This document shows, in pieces, positions 44,305-54,913 of a DNA stretch of 64,000 bases. The notes under the pieces were generated by a model, which did no database searches, was not told where the DNA came from, and was given only the letters and a program-made list of their open reading frames with translations. The stretch spans positions 6,350,391 to 6,414,390 of the forward strand of contig NC_077232.1 of the NCBI RefSeq assembly GCF_027887165.1. Direction: 5' to 3'. Every line of letters starts with the position of its first letter. The stretch's first letter is position 1. The stretch is from Monodelphis domestica. Lineage: Eukaryota; Chordata; Mammalia; Didelphimorphia; Didelphidae. The position numbers and the translations under genes were made by a program.

Positions 44305-45880
44305 TGTCCTCCTCTGTTATTGGCCTTTGGAAAGGACCTCCTGGAGGCAAAGCTTTGGCCAAAGCTCCGTTGCTGTGGCCTAGTTTATCGGACTGATGAA
44401 CTATGAGAATAAACCGGAATCACGGTCATACTTGTACAGCCTACCTTGGGTGGATGGGCATGGAGGGGCCCGCCCCCTAACTATCCCAGGCCACTTGCTT
44501 GGGGTCTTTCTCAGTAGGTGGCCCACCCGGGAGTCAAGGTCCGTGCAAGGGCCGTCACTGCTGCCTGGCCCCAAGCTGGGGCCTCTGGTGGGGCAGCCAC
44601 TGGAATGGGGTGGCCCCTCTGCCGCCCCAGGGCTCCCCCATCCACTGCATGAGGGCTGGCCTTTGAAGGGGGCTGAGGGAGGACCCTTGGGGGGGAGCAG
44701 GGGACGTGCCTAGACCCCATAGAGGGCTCTCTAAAGTCATGGAGAGGAGCCAAGGCCATGGAGGCGTCAGGGCTGGGATGGGGTCTCCATGTGAGCATCA
44801 GACCCCAGGAGCGGGGAGTGGGCAGCGGGCGGGCCAGAAGGCTTTAAAAACACCAGACATGAATAGGGGACGGTCCAGACAACCACCATCCGAATACAGT
44901 CATTTACTGGAGTTCCCAGGGCTGCAGCAGCAGCAGCAGGGAAGCAGGGAGGCACCCTCAGGCCATGGCATCCTCCTGGTAGCCTCCTTCCTTCATCCTT
45001 CGCCCCCAGACTGCCCTCAGGACTCCCGGGCACAAGGAGGCCGCACGTGCCCCCTCTTCTGCCTCCCTGCAGGCGGCATCCTGGCCCCCCAGATGAGATC
45101 AGAGAGGCTCTGCGGGGATGACGTGGTTCTTTGCAAATCTCCTAGAAACCTCTCGGGCTCCGGTAATGGGTTGGATGTTGCTAGGCAAAGGATGCGTCAG
45201 ACCTCGCTGCAGAGAGCTGAGGTGACCCACGCAATTGGCAGCCCTCGGGAGCCCCTCGGGGCCTGCAGCCAATCCCGCGCCTTGGCTCTCCCGGCATGGG
45301 GGTCCCTCCTCTCTGGGCAGCGCGGCAGGGCTCCAGGCAGGGTGTGTCCCCCTCCCACCATCCCCAGCTGGCTCTGAGCTGCTGCTGAGGAGCTCACCCC
45401 GACCATCCCTGCCCAGAGCCTGTGCCTCCCCCACCCTGGGGAGCTTCCCAGGGACCCAGGGTCAGACCTAGAGCTCGGAGGGGCCGTCCGAGAACTTGTT
45501 TACAGGGAAGGAAACAGAGGCAAATGGGGCCGAGTGACTTGCCCAGGGTCACACAGCTAGCGCCTGCTAAATACTTGTGTATTGACCCGAGGCCCCACTT
45601 GAGCTCAAGGGCCACCACCGAGAACCAGACTGAGCAGCAGCAGGCCCTCTCTCAGGCCGTCTTCCTTCCTCCTCAAACCCTGGCCAGGCATGCCTCAGTC
45701 TGCCACTTTCCTAATCTGCAGAATGGGTTCTGGGGAGCAGCGAGAGAGCTAAGACATGGAGAGCCCCTCGCAGGGCCCCCAGGGCTGCTGTCTAAAGACT
45801 GCCCTTGCTTGTCCTCTTCCCAGGCCCTCTCTGTAGCCTCCCCCGTAGACTCTCACCCCTCCCTAAGGGCCAACTTAGGT
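44305..45880. other. Intergenic; MIR fragment and a motif cluster
   Basis: Antisense MIR at about 45500-45570 (GTGACTTGCCCAGGGTCACAC). A group of factor motifs lies at 45119-45200. No gene recognised. Confidence 0.5.
45119..45200. promoter_or_regulatory. Candidate enhancer: CRE, octamer-like, X-box and CRE-like motifs
   Basis: TGACGT (45119-45124), TTTGCAAAT (45130-45138), the palindromic RFX X-box-like GTTGCTAGGCAA (45177-45188) and TGCGTCA (about 45193-45199) lie within 82 bp, outside any repeat I recognise. Confidence 0.35.
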
Positions 45881-46218
45881 CATATTTAGGTCTGTGCCTG
45901 CTCTGTGCTGGGCACGGTGCCAGGTGCCAAGGATACAAAGGCCAACAGCCCTCGCCCACAAGGAGCTGCCATTCTGCAGGAGAGATGGCGAGTATTTAGC
46001 TAAGTGTCCCTGAATGGGATCTGAGTTCAAGTTCAGCCTCCGATATGTAGCAACTGTATGATCCTGGACAAGTCACTTAACTTCTTGCTCGTCCCCATTT
46101 CCTCCATTGTACGATGGGCACAATGCTAGTACCCGCTCCTTAAGGATGTTGTGAAGCTCAGCTGACATAATGTTTGAGAAGCGCTTGGCCCAGTGCCTGG
46201 CACTCAATAAATGTTGGC
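45880..46218. repeat. L2 antisense fragment followed by full MIR (sense)
   Basis: 45880-45990: GTGCTGGGCACGGTGCCAGG and ACAAGGAGCTGCCATTCTG. 46010-46218: a nearly complete MIR with ACAAGTCACTTAACTTCTTG, the CORE and AATAAATGTTGGCAC end. Confidence 0.65.
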
Positions 46219-46721
46219 ACTTCTTGTTATCGAGCCAAGACAGCCCCAGGATGATGTCAAGAACACCGAGCTGCCTCCAGGGGCCTCTGAGACTCTAGAG
46301 AGGCTGGAGTCGTTCCAGAGCAGCACAGAGACCCCAGAAAGGCTGGCCAGGGAAACATCCTTGTCCCGCAGGCAGCGGAGCCGAACGAATCCCTTCAGGG
46401 ATGCCGAGGAATTGGCCGCCTCCCCAGACGCCCGGAGCCACCGTCTCTGGTGCTGCCCTCTGCCCCCAGGCCCACTCCTGGCTGTGCCCCACACCCCTGC
46501 CAGCCTCCCATGTGCCCCCCAAACCTCTTTACCCTGGAAGACCCCATCAGCCCTAATGGGATGGGGAAGAGCTCCTCCCAGAACCCCTTCAGGGGACAGC
46601 CTGGGCCACGTGTCTTCATCGTTGGCCAGGTTGCCCCTCGGCACCTCTCCATCCTGCCCGCTCTGAGGGCGCAGCTTGCCCCTTGTGTGTGCCCATTGAC
46701 TGTTCATTGGTTTGAACCCCA

Positions 46722-46870
46722 ACTTTCCGTCTTGGAATTGATACTATAGATCGGCTCCCCGGCAGACGAGCAGTAAGAGCCTGGCAATAGGGGTCCAGGG
46801 ACTTGTCCAGGGTCACACACGGCCAGAGTGTCTGAGGCCACGTTGGAACCCCGGCCACCCTGGTCTCTGG
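46722..46870 (-). repeat. Marsupial tRNA-derived SINE, diverged
   Basis: Antisense: TTTCCGTCTTGGAATTGATA, then GGGACTTGTCCAGGGTCACAC and GGAACCCCGG. Confidence 0.75.
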
Positions 46871-47847
46871 GTTTGCCCCTTCATTGACTGACCCAAGCCG
46901 GCCTGTTCTTGGGAAAGAGTGACGACAACAGTGGCCCCATCTTGGGGACCCCCCCAGGGGCCACTTTCTGAGTCACTGGAGCATGTTCCCATTCGGTCAT
47001 TTACAACCCTTCATCGTCCATCTCTTCCGTCTCCTAGTGGAGCCTCGGCCTGGGCGCCTCCTTCCAGGCTGGCAGCTCCATCTTTGCCGTCCCCGCGGTA
47101 CCCGCTTCTGGCTCTCTGGACACCTTTGCAGTCTGCTCTGTCTGGCCACGGCAGCTATTCGGGTCCTCCCCGCTGCCATCTGCTGCCCTCCAGGCCCCTC
47201 CTTCTCCCTCCTCCCAGGCTTCTCCTTCACTCCAGCCCCTGCGTGCCCTCTGCAGAGGGGGGCACGCGAGGCTCCAGCATGCTCCTCCCTGTCTTCCCCG
47301 GGCGTTATCCCAGGTCAGCCCCCTTCGCCGTCTGGGACCCAGAGACGGACAGTCCCTGATGAGCCTTCGGCCTTTCTGATCGCCGCCTAACTCCTGGCCC
47401 CCAGCGTCCACCTTCTGTGCGCCGGGCTCCTGGGCAAGCCCTGGGGAAGTCCAGGCCAGGCACAAGTGGCCCCTCCCTGAGGGGCCTTCTAGAGCCCTGC
47501 CTGGGCTCTCACCACTGCACGGACATCCCGGTTTTCATCTCTAATGGACTCTCTCGAATCCTCACAGCGGGTGCTCCAGGCTTGCCCCCAGGCCCCTCGG
47601 CTGCCCCCAAGCAGATGACCAGGCCTCTTTGCTTCCTCAGATTGTCTCCTCTGGCTCCTTAGGGCCCCCTCCCTTCCACTCTCCAAAGCCTCTCGAGATA
47701 GTCACTGAGACTCTCTTTGGTTCTGTCTCAGAGGACAATAAAATAATAACAGCTACCATCGGTCGGGCACCCTAAGGTTCCCAAAGAATGGCCCTTCTTG
47801 TAACTCCCTTCCCCTCCTCTCCTCCAGGAACTTGTCCCCTTGACTGT
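46871..47847. other. Intergenic, nothing recognised
   Basis: GC-rich DNA without recognisable exons. Confidence 0.5.
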
Positions 47848-48030
47848 TCTCTCTCCCTCTCCCTCCCTCCCTCCCTCCCTCCCTCTCTCTCTCTCCCTCC
47901 CCCCTCTGTCTCTCTCTCCCCCTCCCTCCCCCCTCTCTTTCTGTCTCTCTCTCTCCCTCTTTATCTCTCTCTCCCTCTCTCCCCTCTCCGTCTCTCTCTC
48001 TCCCTCTCTCTGTCTCTGTCTCTGTCTCTG

Positions 48031-48078
<48 letters not shown>

Positions 48079-48602
48079 CCCCTTTCTCTGTCCCTCCCTC
48101 TCTCTGTCTCCCTCTCTGTTTCTGTCTCTCTCTCCCTCTCCCTCCTTCCCCCTCTCTCTTTCTCTGTCTCTCTCTTTCACTTTCTCTCTCCCTCCTCCTC
48201 TCTCTCCCTCCCTCCTCCTCTCTCTTTCTCTGTCTCTCTCTTTCACTCTCTCTCTCCCTCCTCCTCTCTCTCCCTCCCTCCTCCTCTCTCTTTCTCTGTC
48301 TCTCTCTTTCACTCTCTCTCTCCCTCCTCCTCTCTCTCCCTCCCTCCCCCTTCTCTCTTTCTCTGTCTCTTTCACTCTCTCCCTCTCCCTCCTTCCCCCT
48401 CTCTCTTTCTCTGTCTCTCTGTCTCTCTTTCTCTGTCTCTCTCTTTCACTCTCTCTCTCCCTCCTCCTCTCTCTCTCTCCCTCCCTCCTCTCTCTTTCTC
48501 TGTCTCTTTCACTCTCTCCCTCTCCCCTCTCTCTCTCTGTCTGTCTCTTCCTCCCTCCCCCCTCTCTCTGTCTCTTTGTCTGTCTCTGTCTGTCTGTCTC
48601 TC
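47848..48602 (-). repeat. 750-bp polypyrimidine tract (CT-rich)
   Basis: CTCTCT/CCCTCC/GTCTCT sequence. At about 48170-48350 a block of roughly 60-65 bp, containing CTTTCTCTGTCTCTCTCTTT, repeats three times in tandem. Confidence 0.9.
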
Positions 48603-48699
48603 ATCTTTCACCTCCAGTATACACAAGGAATATTTGAGGAACAAACCAGACTGCTTGGGCTTTCCATTAGTATCCATGCAATGTCTGTTGAAGGAAAGC

Positions 48700-48887
48700 C
48701 AAGGGGGCCGTTAGGGGGCACAGTTAGAGACAGGAGGTCCTGGGTGCACATTTGGCCTCAGATCCTTCCTAGCCCTGAGCCTTGGGACAAGTCACGCACC
48801 CCTCATTGCCTGGCCCTTACAGGGCAGCTCTTCTGCCTGGGCACCAATGCACAGTGTGCATTCTAAAATGGAAGGAAGGTCAGGGTT
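48700..48887 (+). repeat. Marsupial tRNA-derived SINE, diverged
   Basis: GAGACAGGAGGTCCTGGGTG, then GCCTCAGATCCTTCCTAGC and CACAGTGTGCATTCTAAAATG. Confidence 0.8.
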
Positions 48888-49134
48888 TGAGAGAGAAGAG
48901 AGTCAAGAAGGCCTTCATGACACTAGCTGGGCCCCACGGAGCAGGCTTATGAGAGGACAAGGACAAAAGTTGTCCCAGGTGTGGGAGGGAGGACACAGAC
49001 CGTGAGCTTGTCCATCCAGCACTTACAGAGCCTTCCTGCCCACCAAGCTGGCTCAGGCCTTCCCCGGCCTTGAAGCCCTTCTTCTTGCTTCTTCAAGCCG
49101 CCCACCTAGATCTCTCCTTGAAAAGAGGCTCGAG

Positions 49135-49440
49135 TTCGAAGAGGCAGAGACGTGCAGGGAGAGTCCTTCCAGGCAGTCATGGCGGTGGGAGATGGCAGGG
49201 GGAACAGCAGCCTGGCAGCTGTTCTGGAAACCAGAGCACAGAAGACTGGAGGGAGGCAGCATTTGATTTCAGGGCCACAGGGAGCCTCCAGAGTATCTGG
49301 AACACAGGGCCATGGAGCGACCTGAGCCTTAGGAGGGAGCTAAGCAGAAGTATTGGAAAGGGAAGAAGCAACCGGATGTAGAGGAGACCTATGGGAAGGC
49401 TCGTGTAGGTGAGAGGTGATGAGGGTCTGACCCAGAGCAG
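49135..49440 (-). repeat. L2-type LINE, antisense, diverged
   Basis: CATGGAGCGACCTGAGCC, GTAGAGGAGACCTATGGG and GGTGAGAGGTGATGAGGGTC follow the L2 antisense order. Confidence 0.55.
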
Positions 49441-49829
49441 CCCCACGTGGGATCAGCAGGCCGCTGGCTCAGGTTTGAGATGGGGCATCTCCAGGCCAAC
49501 AGTCAGTCCATCACCTGTGTGGCCGCCACTTGGAGCTTTGTTGGCCTTTCTTGGCCTGGTCCTCACTGCCGTGACTTCCACTCCAGGGTCTGTGTGTCCG
49601 TGTCTCTGGTGCCACTGAGGAGGGGCCCTCAGAGAGAAGTCTCCTCTCTCATAGGAGGCCAGGTCTGTTTCTTCCACATCCTGTATTTCCTGACCACAAA
49701 GCAAGGGCATGGGAAATTCTGGCTGAATTGACTTGAAGTGCCTCTCACACCACCAGGGACACATTGCTAGTTTTCTGGTGCCTCCCTATGGCCTTTGCAC
49801 TCACTGCATGCTTTGTAGCTTAGTCATTT

Positions 49830-50068
49830 TTCAGTGACGTGGCTGATTCTTCATGACCCCTTTTGGGGTTTTCTTGGCAAAGGTCCTGGAGAGGTTGGCC
49901 ATTTCCCTCTCCAGCTCATTTACAGTCAGGAAACGGAGGCAAACGGGATGAGGTGACTTGTCCAGAGTCACACGGCTAGTAAAGTGTCTGAGGCCAGATT
50001 TGAACTTGGGAAGCTGAGTCTTCTTGACCTCAAGCCTGGCACTGAATACACTTCATCACCTAGCTGCC
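49830..50068 (-). repeat. Second-family marsupial SINE
   Basis: Antisense: TCTTCATGACCCCTTTTGGG, GTTTTCTTGGCAAAG, CTCTCCAGCTCATTTACAG, GTGACTTGTCCAGAGTCACAC and the terminal TCATCACCTAGCTGCCC. Confidence 0.8.
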
Positions 50069-50199
50069 CTTTCACTACTTCTTACTCTTAGAAAATCAGA
50101 ATAAAGGGACTATATTCACAACATGACCTTCCTCTTATTTTGATTTTCTAAGACTGGAAAGAGACAGTCCATGACACCAAGGGGAACCTGCCCTACCCT

Positions 50200-52000
50200 G
50201 ATTTTGTTTTTTCAGGTCATTTGTTTTCGATAGCAGATATCTTACATTTTCTATTGCTAGGGTTGTTTGTTTGTTTGTTTTGTTTGTTTGTTTGTTTTCA
50301 TCTTTCAGTTTTGTTCTCCTATTTCTTGCTGCCTTCTGAAGTCCTTGATTTCTGTATGGTCTATTCTAATAATAATGGAATTAAAGAATCTGTTACTTGG
50401 ACTTTTCTTTACAAATGCTGAGAATTCTTCTATTTTGTTAAATGACCAAACTTTCCCCTGTAAGAATGTAGTCAGTTGTGCTGGGTAGTTGATTCTTGGT
50501 TGTAGGCCTAGTTCCCTTGCTTTCCAGAATATCATATTCCATGCCTTTCTGTCCTTCAGTGTAGATGCAGCCAGATCCTGTGTTATCTTCACTGTAGTTC
50601 CTTGGTATCTGAATGACTTCTTTTTAGCAACTTGTAATATATTTTTCCTTGGTCTGATAGTTCTTGAATTTGGCTATAACATTCCTGGGTGTTATCAGTT
50701 GGGGGTTAAGTACAGGAGGCGATCTGTGGATTCCTTCAATCTCCACTTTTCCCTCTTGTTCTAGAATATCAGGGAAGTTTTCTTGGATAATTTCCTGTAG
50801 GATGATGTCCAGGCTTTTTCTTTTGGCATGATCTTCCGGTAGACCAATGATTCTTAAGTTGTCTCTCCTGGAATGATTTTCTAAATCTTCTGTTTTGTGA
50901 ATGAGGTGCTTTATATTTTCCTCAATTTTTTCATTCTTTTGATTTTGTTTTAGAGTGTCCTGCTGCCTTATGAAGTCGATTGCTTCTAATTGTTGTATTC
51001 TGGTTTTTAAAGACTGGATTTCATCCCTGGCTTTTTGGTCATCCTCCTTCTGGTCTAATTTTCTTTGGAGGTCATCTTTCATCTTCTTTGCCTCATCTTT
51101 CATTTTCTTTGCCTCATCTTTCATCTCCTTTGTCTCATTTTCAAGCTGATTAATTTTGGCTTCCAAGACACTATTTTCTTGTTTTAGTTCAAGTGTCTCT
51201 GTTTCCAGATAATTTATCTTGCTTTTTAAGTTCTTTTCCCAGTTGTCTTCAGCCTCTCTTAATTGTGTTTTGAATTGTATTTTGAGATCTTCCAAAGCTG
51301 GTGTCCAATTCACTGGAGGTTCTGTTTTATTGCTTGATGTTCCCTCCTCCTTCTCTGTTCCTTTTGCTCTCTGTTTATTGCTGGTATAGAAGCTGTCAAT
51401 TGTAGCTTCTTTTTTCTTTTTCTGTTGTTTGCTCATATTTGCCCCTTCCTTTCCCCCTGTAGTTGCCTGCACTCTTGCTCCTCTCATTGTGCATTTTGGG
51501 TTTTTCTGTCAGCCTTCCCCCTTGGAGCTTAGTCAGCAGATCTCTCAGTGCAGTCTGTGGGTGAGGGATGTTGGAGCTTGAGCTTCTCTGCCCTCTGAAG
51601 GCTTTGATGAGATTAAGCCCAGATAAATTGCAGAGCTGGATGTGCCCTGAGGCCAAAACCTGGGGGTGGGCAATATGGAGTGTCTCTACTGCTGCAACTA
51701 GGCTGCCCACTCTGCATTTCTTCAACTGCTTCCCCACCGACTGTGTTGGACGCCCTGAGTCTGGAACAGCTTTGCCTGCAAGGTACTCCTCCAGACCAGC
51801 ACTCTTGCCCACCCAGAGGTTCCAGCTACCCCTGGAGGCTCAGTGCTCTAGGTGGGGGAGGGGTCCTGGGACCTTCCTTCTTCCTTCCCCTTAAACCCAA
51901 GTGTTCTTGAATTCCAGCTTTGGGGGAATGGACCTTTAAAGTTGAGTCCAGCAGGAGGGTTCCTTGGCTCTGTCCTGTTAGGTTTGTGAGTATTTCTGAA
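50200..52000 (-). repeat. L1 LINE: 5' UTR and ORF1, ORF2 missing
   Basis: 5' UTR-like sequence (about 51490-52000) and an ORF1 from ATG 51487, followed on the left by little more than the ORF1 end. ORF2 and the 3' UTR are absent, the opposite of the usual 5' truncation, so a later deletion or rearrangement is likely. The right boundary is uncertain. Confidence 0.75.
50305..51487 (-). pseudogene. L1 ORF1p, one frameshift
   Basis: Frame 1 (51487-50624) gives 287 residues: a Lys-rich N-terminus (MSKQQKKKKEATIDSF), a long coiled coil of about residues 60-190, an RRM-like domain (RDNLRIIGLPE) and the start of the C-terminal domain (TPRNVIAKFKNYQTKEK). The rest (KITQDLAASTL, ARELGLQPRINYPAQL, VWSFNKIEEF) lies in another frame at about 50592-50430, so one frameshift falls near 50600. 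ORF1p is the RNA-binding trimeric chaperone of L1. The coiled coil carries a tandem 7-residue repeat, DEAKKMK. Confidence 0.85.
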
Positions 52001-52129
52001 TATGCAGTAATTCTTTAGAGTAGTCAATGACTTCTTTGGTTAACTCAGTCTCTTCAGCTTTAGTGCTTGACTTGGGGCTGAGGAGCTTGGCCCTGCTGGA
52101 CTCTCTGATTGAGTCGGGGAGTCAGAGTC

Positions 52130-52865
52130 CATATTCTTTGCTCTCCACTGCTACTTCCAGGTTCTCCTCCCTCTACAATCATTCAGGAACCTCTTCTCCT
52201 TTGAGGTCCACCTCTCCCAGCCAATTAAAATCCTGTTAGCTGTTATCTACAGACCCCAGGACTCTCCCCTTCCTTCCTCACTAAATTCAGTGCCCGGTTC
52301 ATGGTCTTTCCTTCCTAACTCCTACCCTCATATAGGAGATTTGAACATACATCCTGATACTTACTCAAATATCCAAACCTCCTCCGTCCCACGTCAGGCA
52401 TGTTCAAAAACGATCAGACCCCTCATCTCCCACTAACCGCTCTTTCCTCTTCTGTTTGTTGGTGAACCAGTCCAGCTCTACCTGACCTTCTCTCGTGTAT
52501 CCCCTGATTGCACCCAGCCAAGCCTCCCACCATCCACCACATTTGCTCCTACACTCAGGCTGCTGAACAAAATTGGAGATCACAACTCTTCTGACCGGGT
52601 CCACAAGAAATTTATGTTATGTAGCCTCACCGTAGGCCTTCCTCCGACCTCTGTGACTATTTCCTCTCCGTCTCCTTTGCTAGATCTTTATCCAGGCTGT
52701 GTCCAGCAGCCATGGTTGTCCCGCAGAGCTCTGGCCTGGGTCCTCTTTTCTTCTCCCCCAGATGGTTTCATCTGGTGATCTCATCAGCTCCTGTGAATTT
52801 AATAACCGTCTCTGTTCTGAGGATTTTCCAGGCTACCCCAACCTCTGTGGACTTCCTGTCTCCCA
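52130..52865 (+). repeat. L2/CR1-clade LINE, sense, endonuclease to RT region
   Basis: The plus strand reads GDLNIHPDTYSN near 52340, like the endonuclease GDFNIH box. VPQSSGLGPLLFSP follows near 52720, like the GVPQGSVLGPLLF box of reverse transcriptase. The YADD region is then diverged. Several stops. Confidence 0.65.
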
Positions 52866-53150
52866 TCAGCCTGTTTAATGTTTTGAAAGTTTGGCATCGA
52901 TATTCATTAGGGAAATTGATCTATAGTTTCCATTCTCTGCTTTTCTCTTCCTGGTTTAGGTATCAGCACCCTATTTGTGTCATAAGGGGAATTGGGAAGG
53001 ACTCCCTCTTGGCCCCTTTGTTTTTCCAAATAGTTTATATAGTATTGGAATGAATTCTTCCTCAAATGCTTGTAGAATTCATTTGGGGAACCGCCTGGCC
53101 CTCGGGACTTTTTCTTAGGGCCTGGTGACATTTTGGAGGGGATGTCCAGT
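52866..53150 (-). repeat. L1 ORF2 fragment, antisense
   Basis: GATATTCATTAGGGAAATTG, GGTTTAGGTATCAGCACCC and CCAAATAGTTTATATAGTAT are antisense L1 ORF2 phrases. It directly abuts the sense CR1/L2 piece. Confidence 0.7.
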
Positions 53151-53625
53151 AGACATCTTACATTCAGCCTGTCTTTGCCGATGGCCTGTAGGCGTCTGGC
53201 TGACTTTCTGGGCGGCCACTTATCCCAGGCTCTCATCAGAATTCTTGATCACTGTTTGGCCCAGGGTGCTTTGTAGATGTGGAGGAACTGGGTCGCCTGC
53301 TTCTCTCCAGGATCCATCTCATCGCAGAGTTTGCAAAGCCCTTTGCTAGATCTGGTGGCTGAGAGTTCTCTCCACCGTGGCAGTGACTATAAGCTCCAGG
53401 ACGCCACCAGGACTTGGTCTAGTCTAGATTTGGTTTCTTGCCTCAATTAATGGCCTTCACCCAGGAGTAACTTCATGGACAGAGCAGCCTGGAGCTCGAG
53501 GGGTCTTTGGGAAGTGAAGCCCGCCATTCCCCTGGGATGGACTGGCAGGAGGGGGACCTGGCCTGCTCCTGGGGAGCAGGGACTACACGGTTGCCTGTCT
53601 TTATATCTCCAGGGCTTAACAAAGT
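53151..53625. other. Intergenic, nothing recognised
   Basis: Unique-looking sequence between LINE and SINE insertions. Confidence 0.45.
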
Positions 53626-53640
53626 TCACTCAGTACATTC

Positions 53641-53841
53641 TTTTTTTTAAACCTTTACCTTCCAGCTTAAAATCACTACTATGTCTTAGTTCCAAGGTAG
53701 AAAACCAGTAAGGGCTAGGCAATGGGGGTTAAGTGACTTGCCCAGAGTCACACAGCTAGAAGTATCAGGGGCTAGATTTGAACCCAGGATCTCCCATCTC
53801 CAGGCCTGGCTCTCTATCCACTGAGTCACCTAGCTGCCCCC
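53641..53841 (-). repeat. Marsupial tRNA-derived SINE with target-site duplication
   Basis: Complete antisense copy (poly-T at left, 5' end CTGAGTCACCTAGCTGCCCC at right). Flanks TCACTCAGTACATTC (53626-53640) and TCACTCAATACTTTC (53842-53856) are a 15-bp target-site duplication with two differences. Confidence 0.88.
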
Positions 53842-53863
53842 TCACTCAATACTTTCCCAGTGA

Positions 53864-54124
53864 GAACATGAGTCTTGTAACCATGGAAAAATATTCTAAA
53901 TCATCTAATTAAATAAAATTTAAAAAAGTAGACTAAGCAATCACCCTAGTGCAAATATTAATAATATGGAAATGAATCTTGATCAATGACACATGTTAAA
54001 CCCAATGGAATTGTGCGTCAGATACAGAAGGGGGTGGGGGAAGGGGAGGGAAAGAGCATGAATCTTGTATGCATGGGAAAATATTCTAAATCATCTAATT
54101 AAATAAAATAAAAATGAATTTTAA
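53864..54124 (+). repeat. L1 3'-end insertion carrying two tandem 3' termini
   Basis: A 261-bp insert flanked by AATACTTTCCCAGTGA (53848-53863) and AATACTTTCCCGGTGA (54125-54140). It contains about 70 bp of L1 3' end (ACATGAGTCTTGTAACCATG ... AATAAAATTTAAAAAA) followed by about 190 bp of L1 3' UTR ending in the same sequence again. Confidence 0.75.
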
Positions 54125-54364
54125 AATACTTTCCCGGTGATTTGCCTTGATGACATGGCAGAGGCTGCTAGGCAGAGGACAATAGAGACAAAATCAAGAT
54201 CTCTCTCTACTTGACGATCTTCCATTTGGAGGGAGAAGCCAATGAGTTAGGTTGTTTAGATGGTGATTCTTTCCCCTGCTCTCCCCCTGACCTCCCTGAT
54301 AGCTCTCAAGTGCTGTATGAGGGAGTGTGGAGAGGGAGGGTGGGCCCCGGCAGCTAGAGCTAGA

Positions 54365-54620
54365 ACCAAGAAGAGCCTCCTGAGCAAGGTGGGCTTCCAC
54401 CTGAGCCTTGAAGAAAATCAGGGGTTCCAGGAGGCCAAGGTGGGGAGGGAGAGCATTCTAAGGACAGCATCGTGTATGTAATGGTGCGTCAGGCAGCAGA
54501 AACAAGTGATATGTATGAAAACTGGCGAGGGACGGGGCCTTCAATGCCTGACAAAGCAGAATTCTATCTGATCCTGAAGGAAACGGGGAGCCACTGGGAT
54601 TGACCAAGTATTGCCAGATG
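54365..54620 (-). repeat. L2-type LINE, antisense
   Basis: GAGCAAGGTGGGCTTCCACC, GGAGAGCATTCTAAGGACAG and ACGGGGAGCCACTGGGATTG in L2 antisense order. Confidence 0.65.
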
Positions 54621-54913
54621 GGGCCAGCAGGCTCCAGGCTCACTGTGCCCAATCAGACAAGTGCTGAATCTAAGGCAGTAGACGGGGGCAGAGATGGGCA
54701 CCTGTCTGCTCTCAGGGGCATTGGGGCTATGGGGAGGGGGGTGATGAGAGGAGAGGATGCAGAGACAAAGAAGAGTCAGAGAAAGCGGGAGCTGGAAGGA
54801 AAGGTGGGAGCTCAAGGCAAAATAACCCCACTTGCAGCCCAGCAGGGGCTAGGAATAGGAAGTACCACCATTGGGCAGCTGATGTTATTTATGTGGCACT
54901 TTAAGCCTTAAAA

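Noticed and set aside
42839-44383. Open frame of about 510 residues rich in Ser, Pro and Leu
   Set aside because: It follows the polypyrimidine tract exactly and runs into L1 remnants; no domain or splice support.
47788-48714. Open frame of about 300 residues
   Set aside because: Simple CT-repeat translation.
50305-50592. Apparent separate gene of 95 residues
   Set aside because: It is the C-terminal part of the same L1 ORF1p, displaced by a frameshift.
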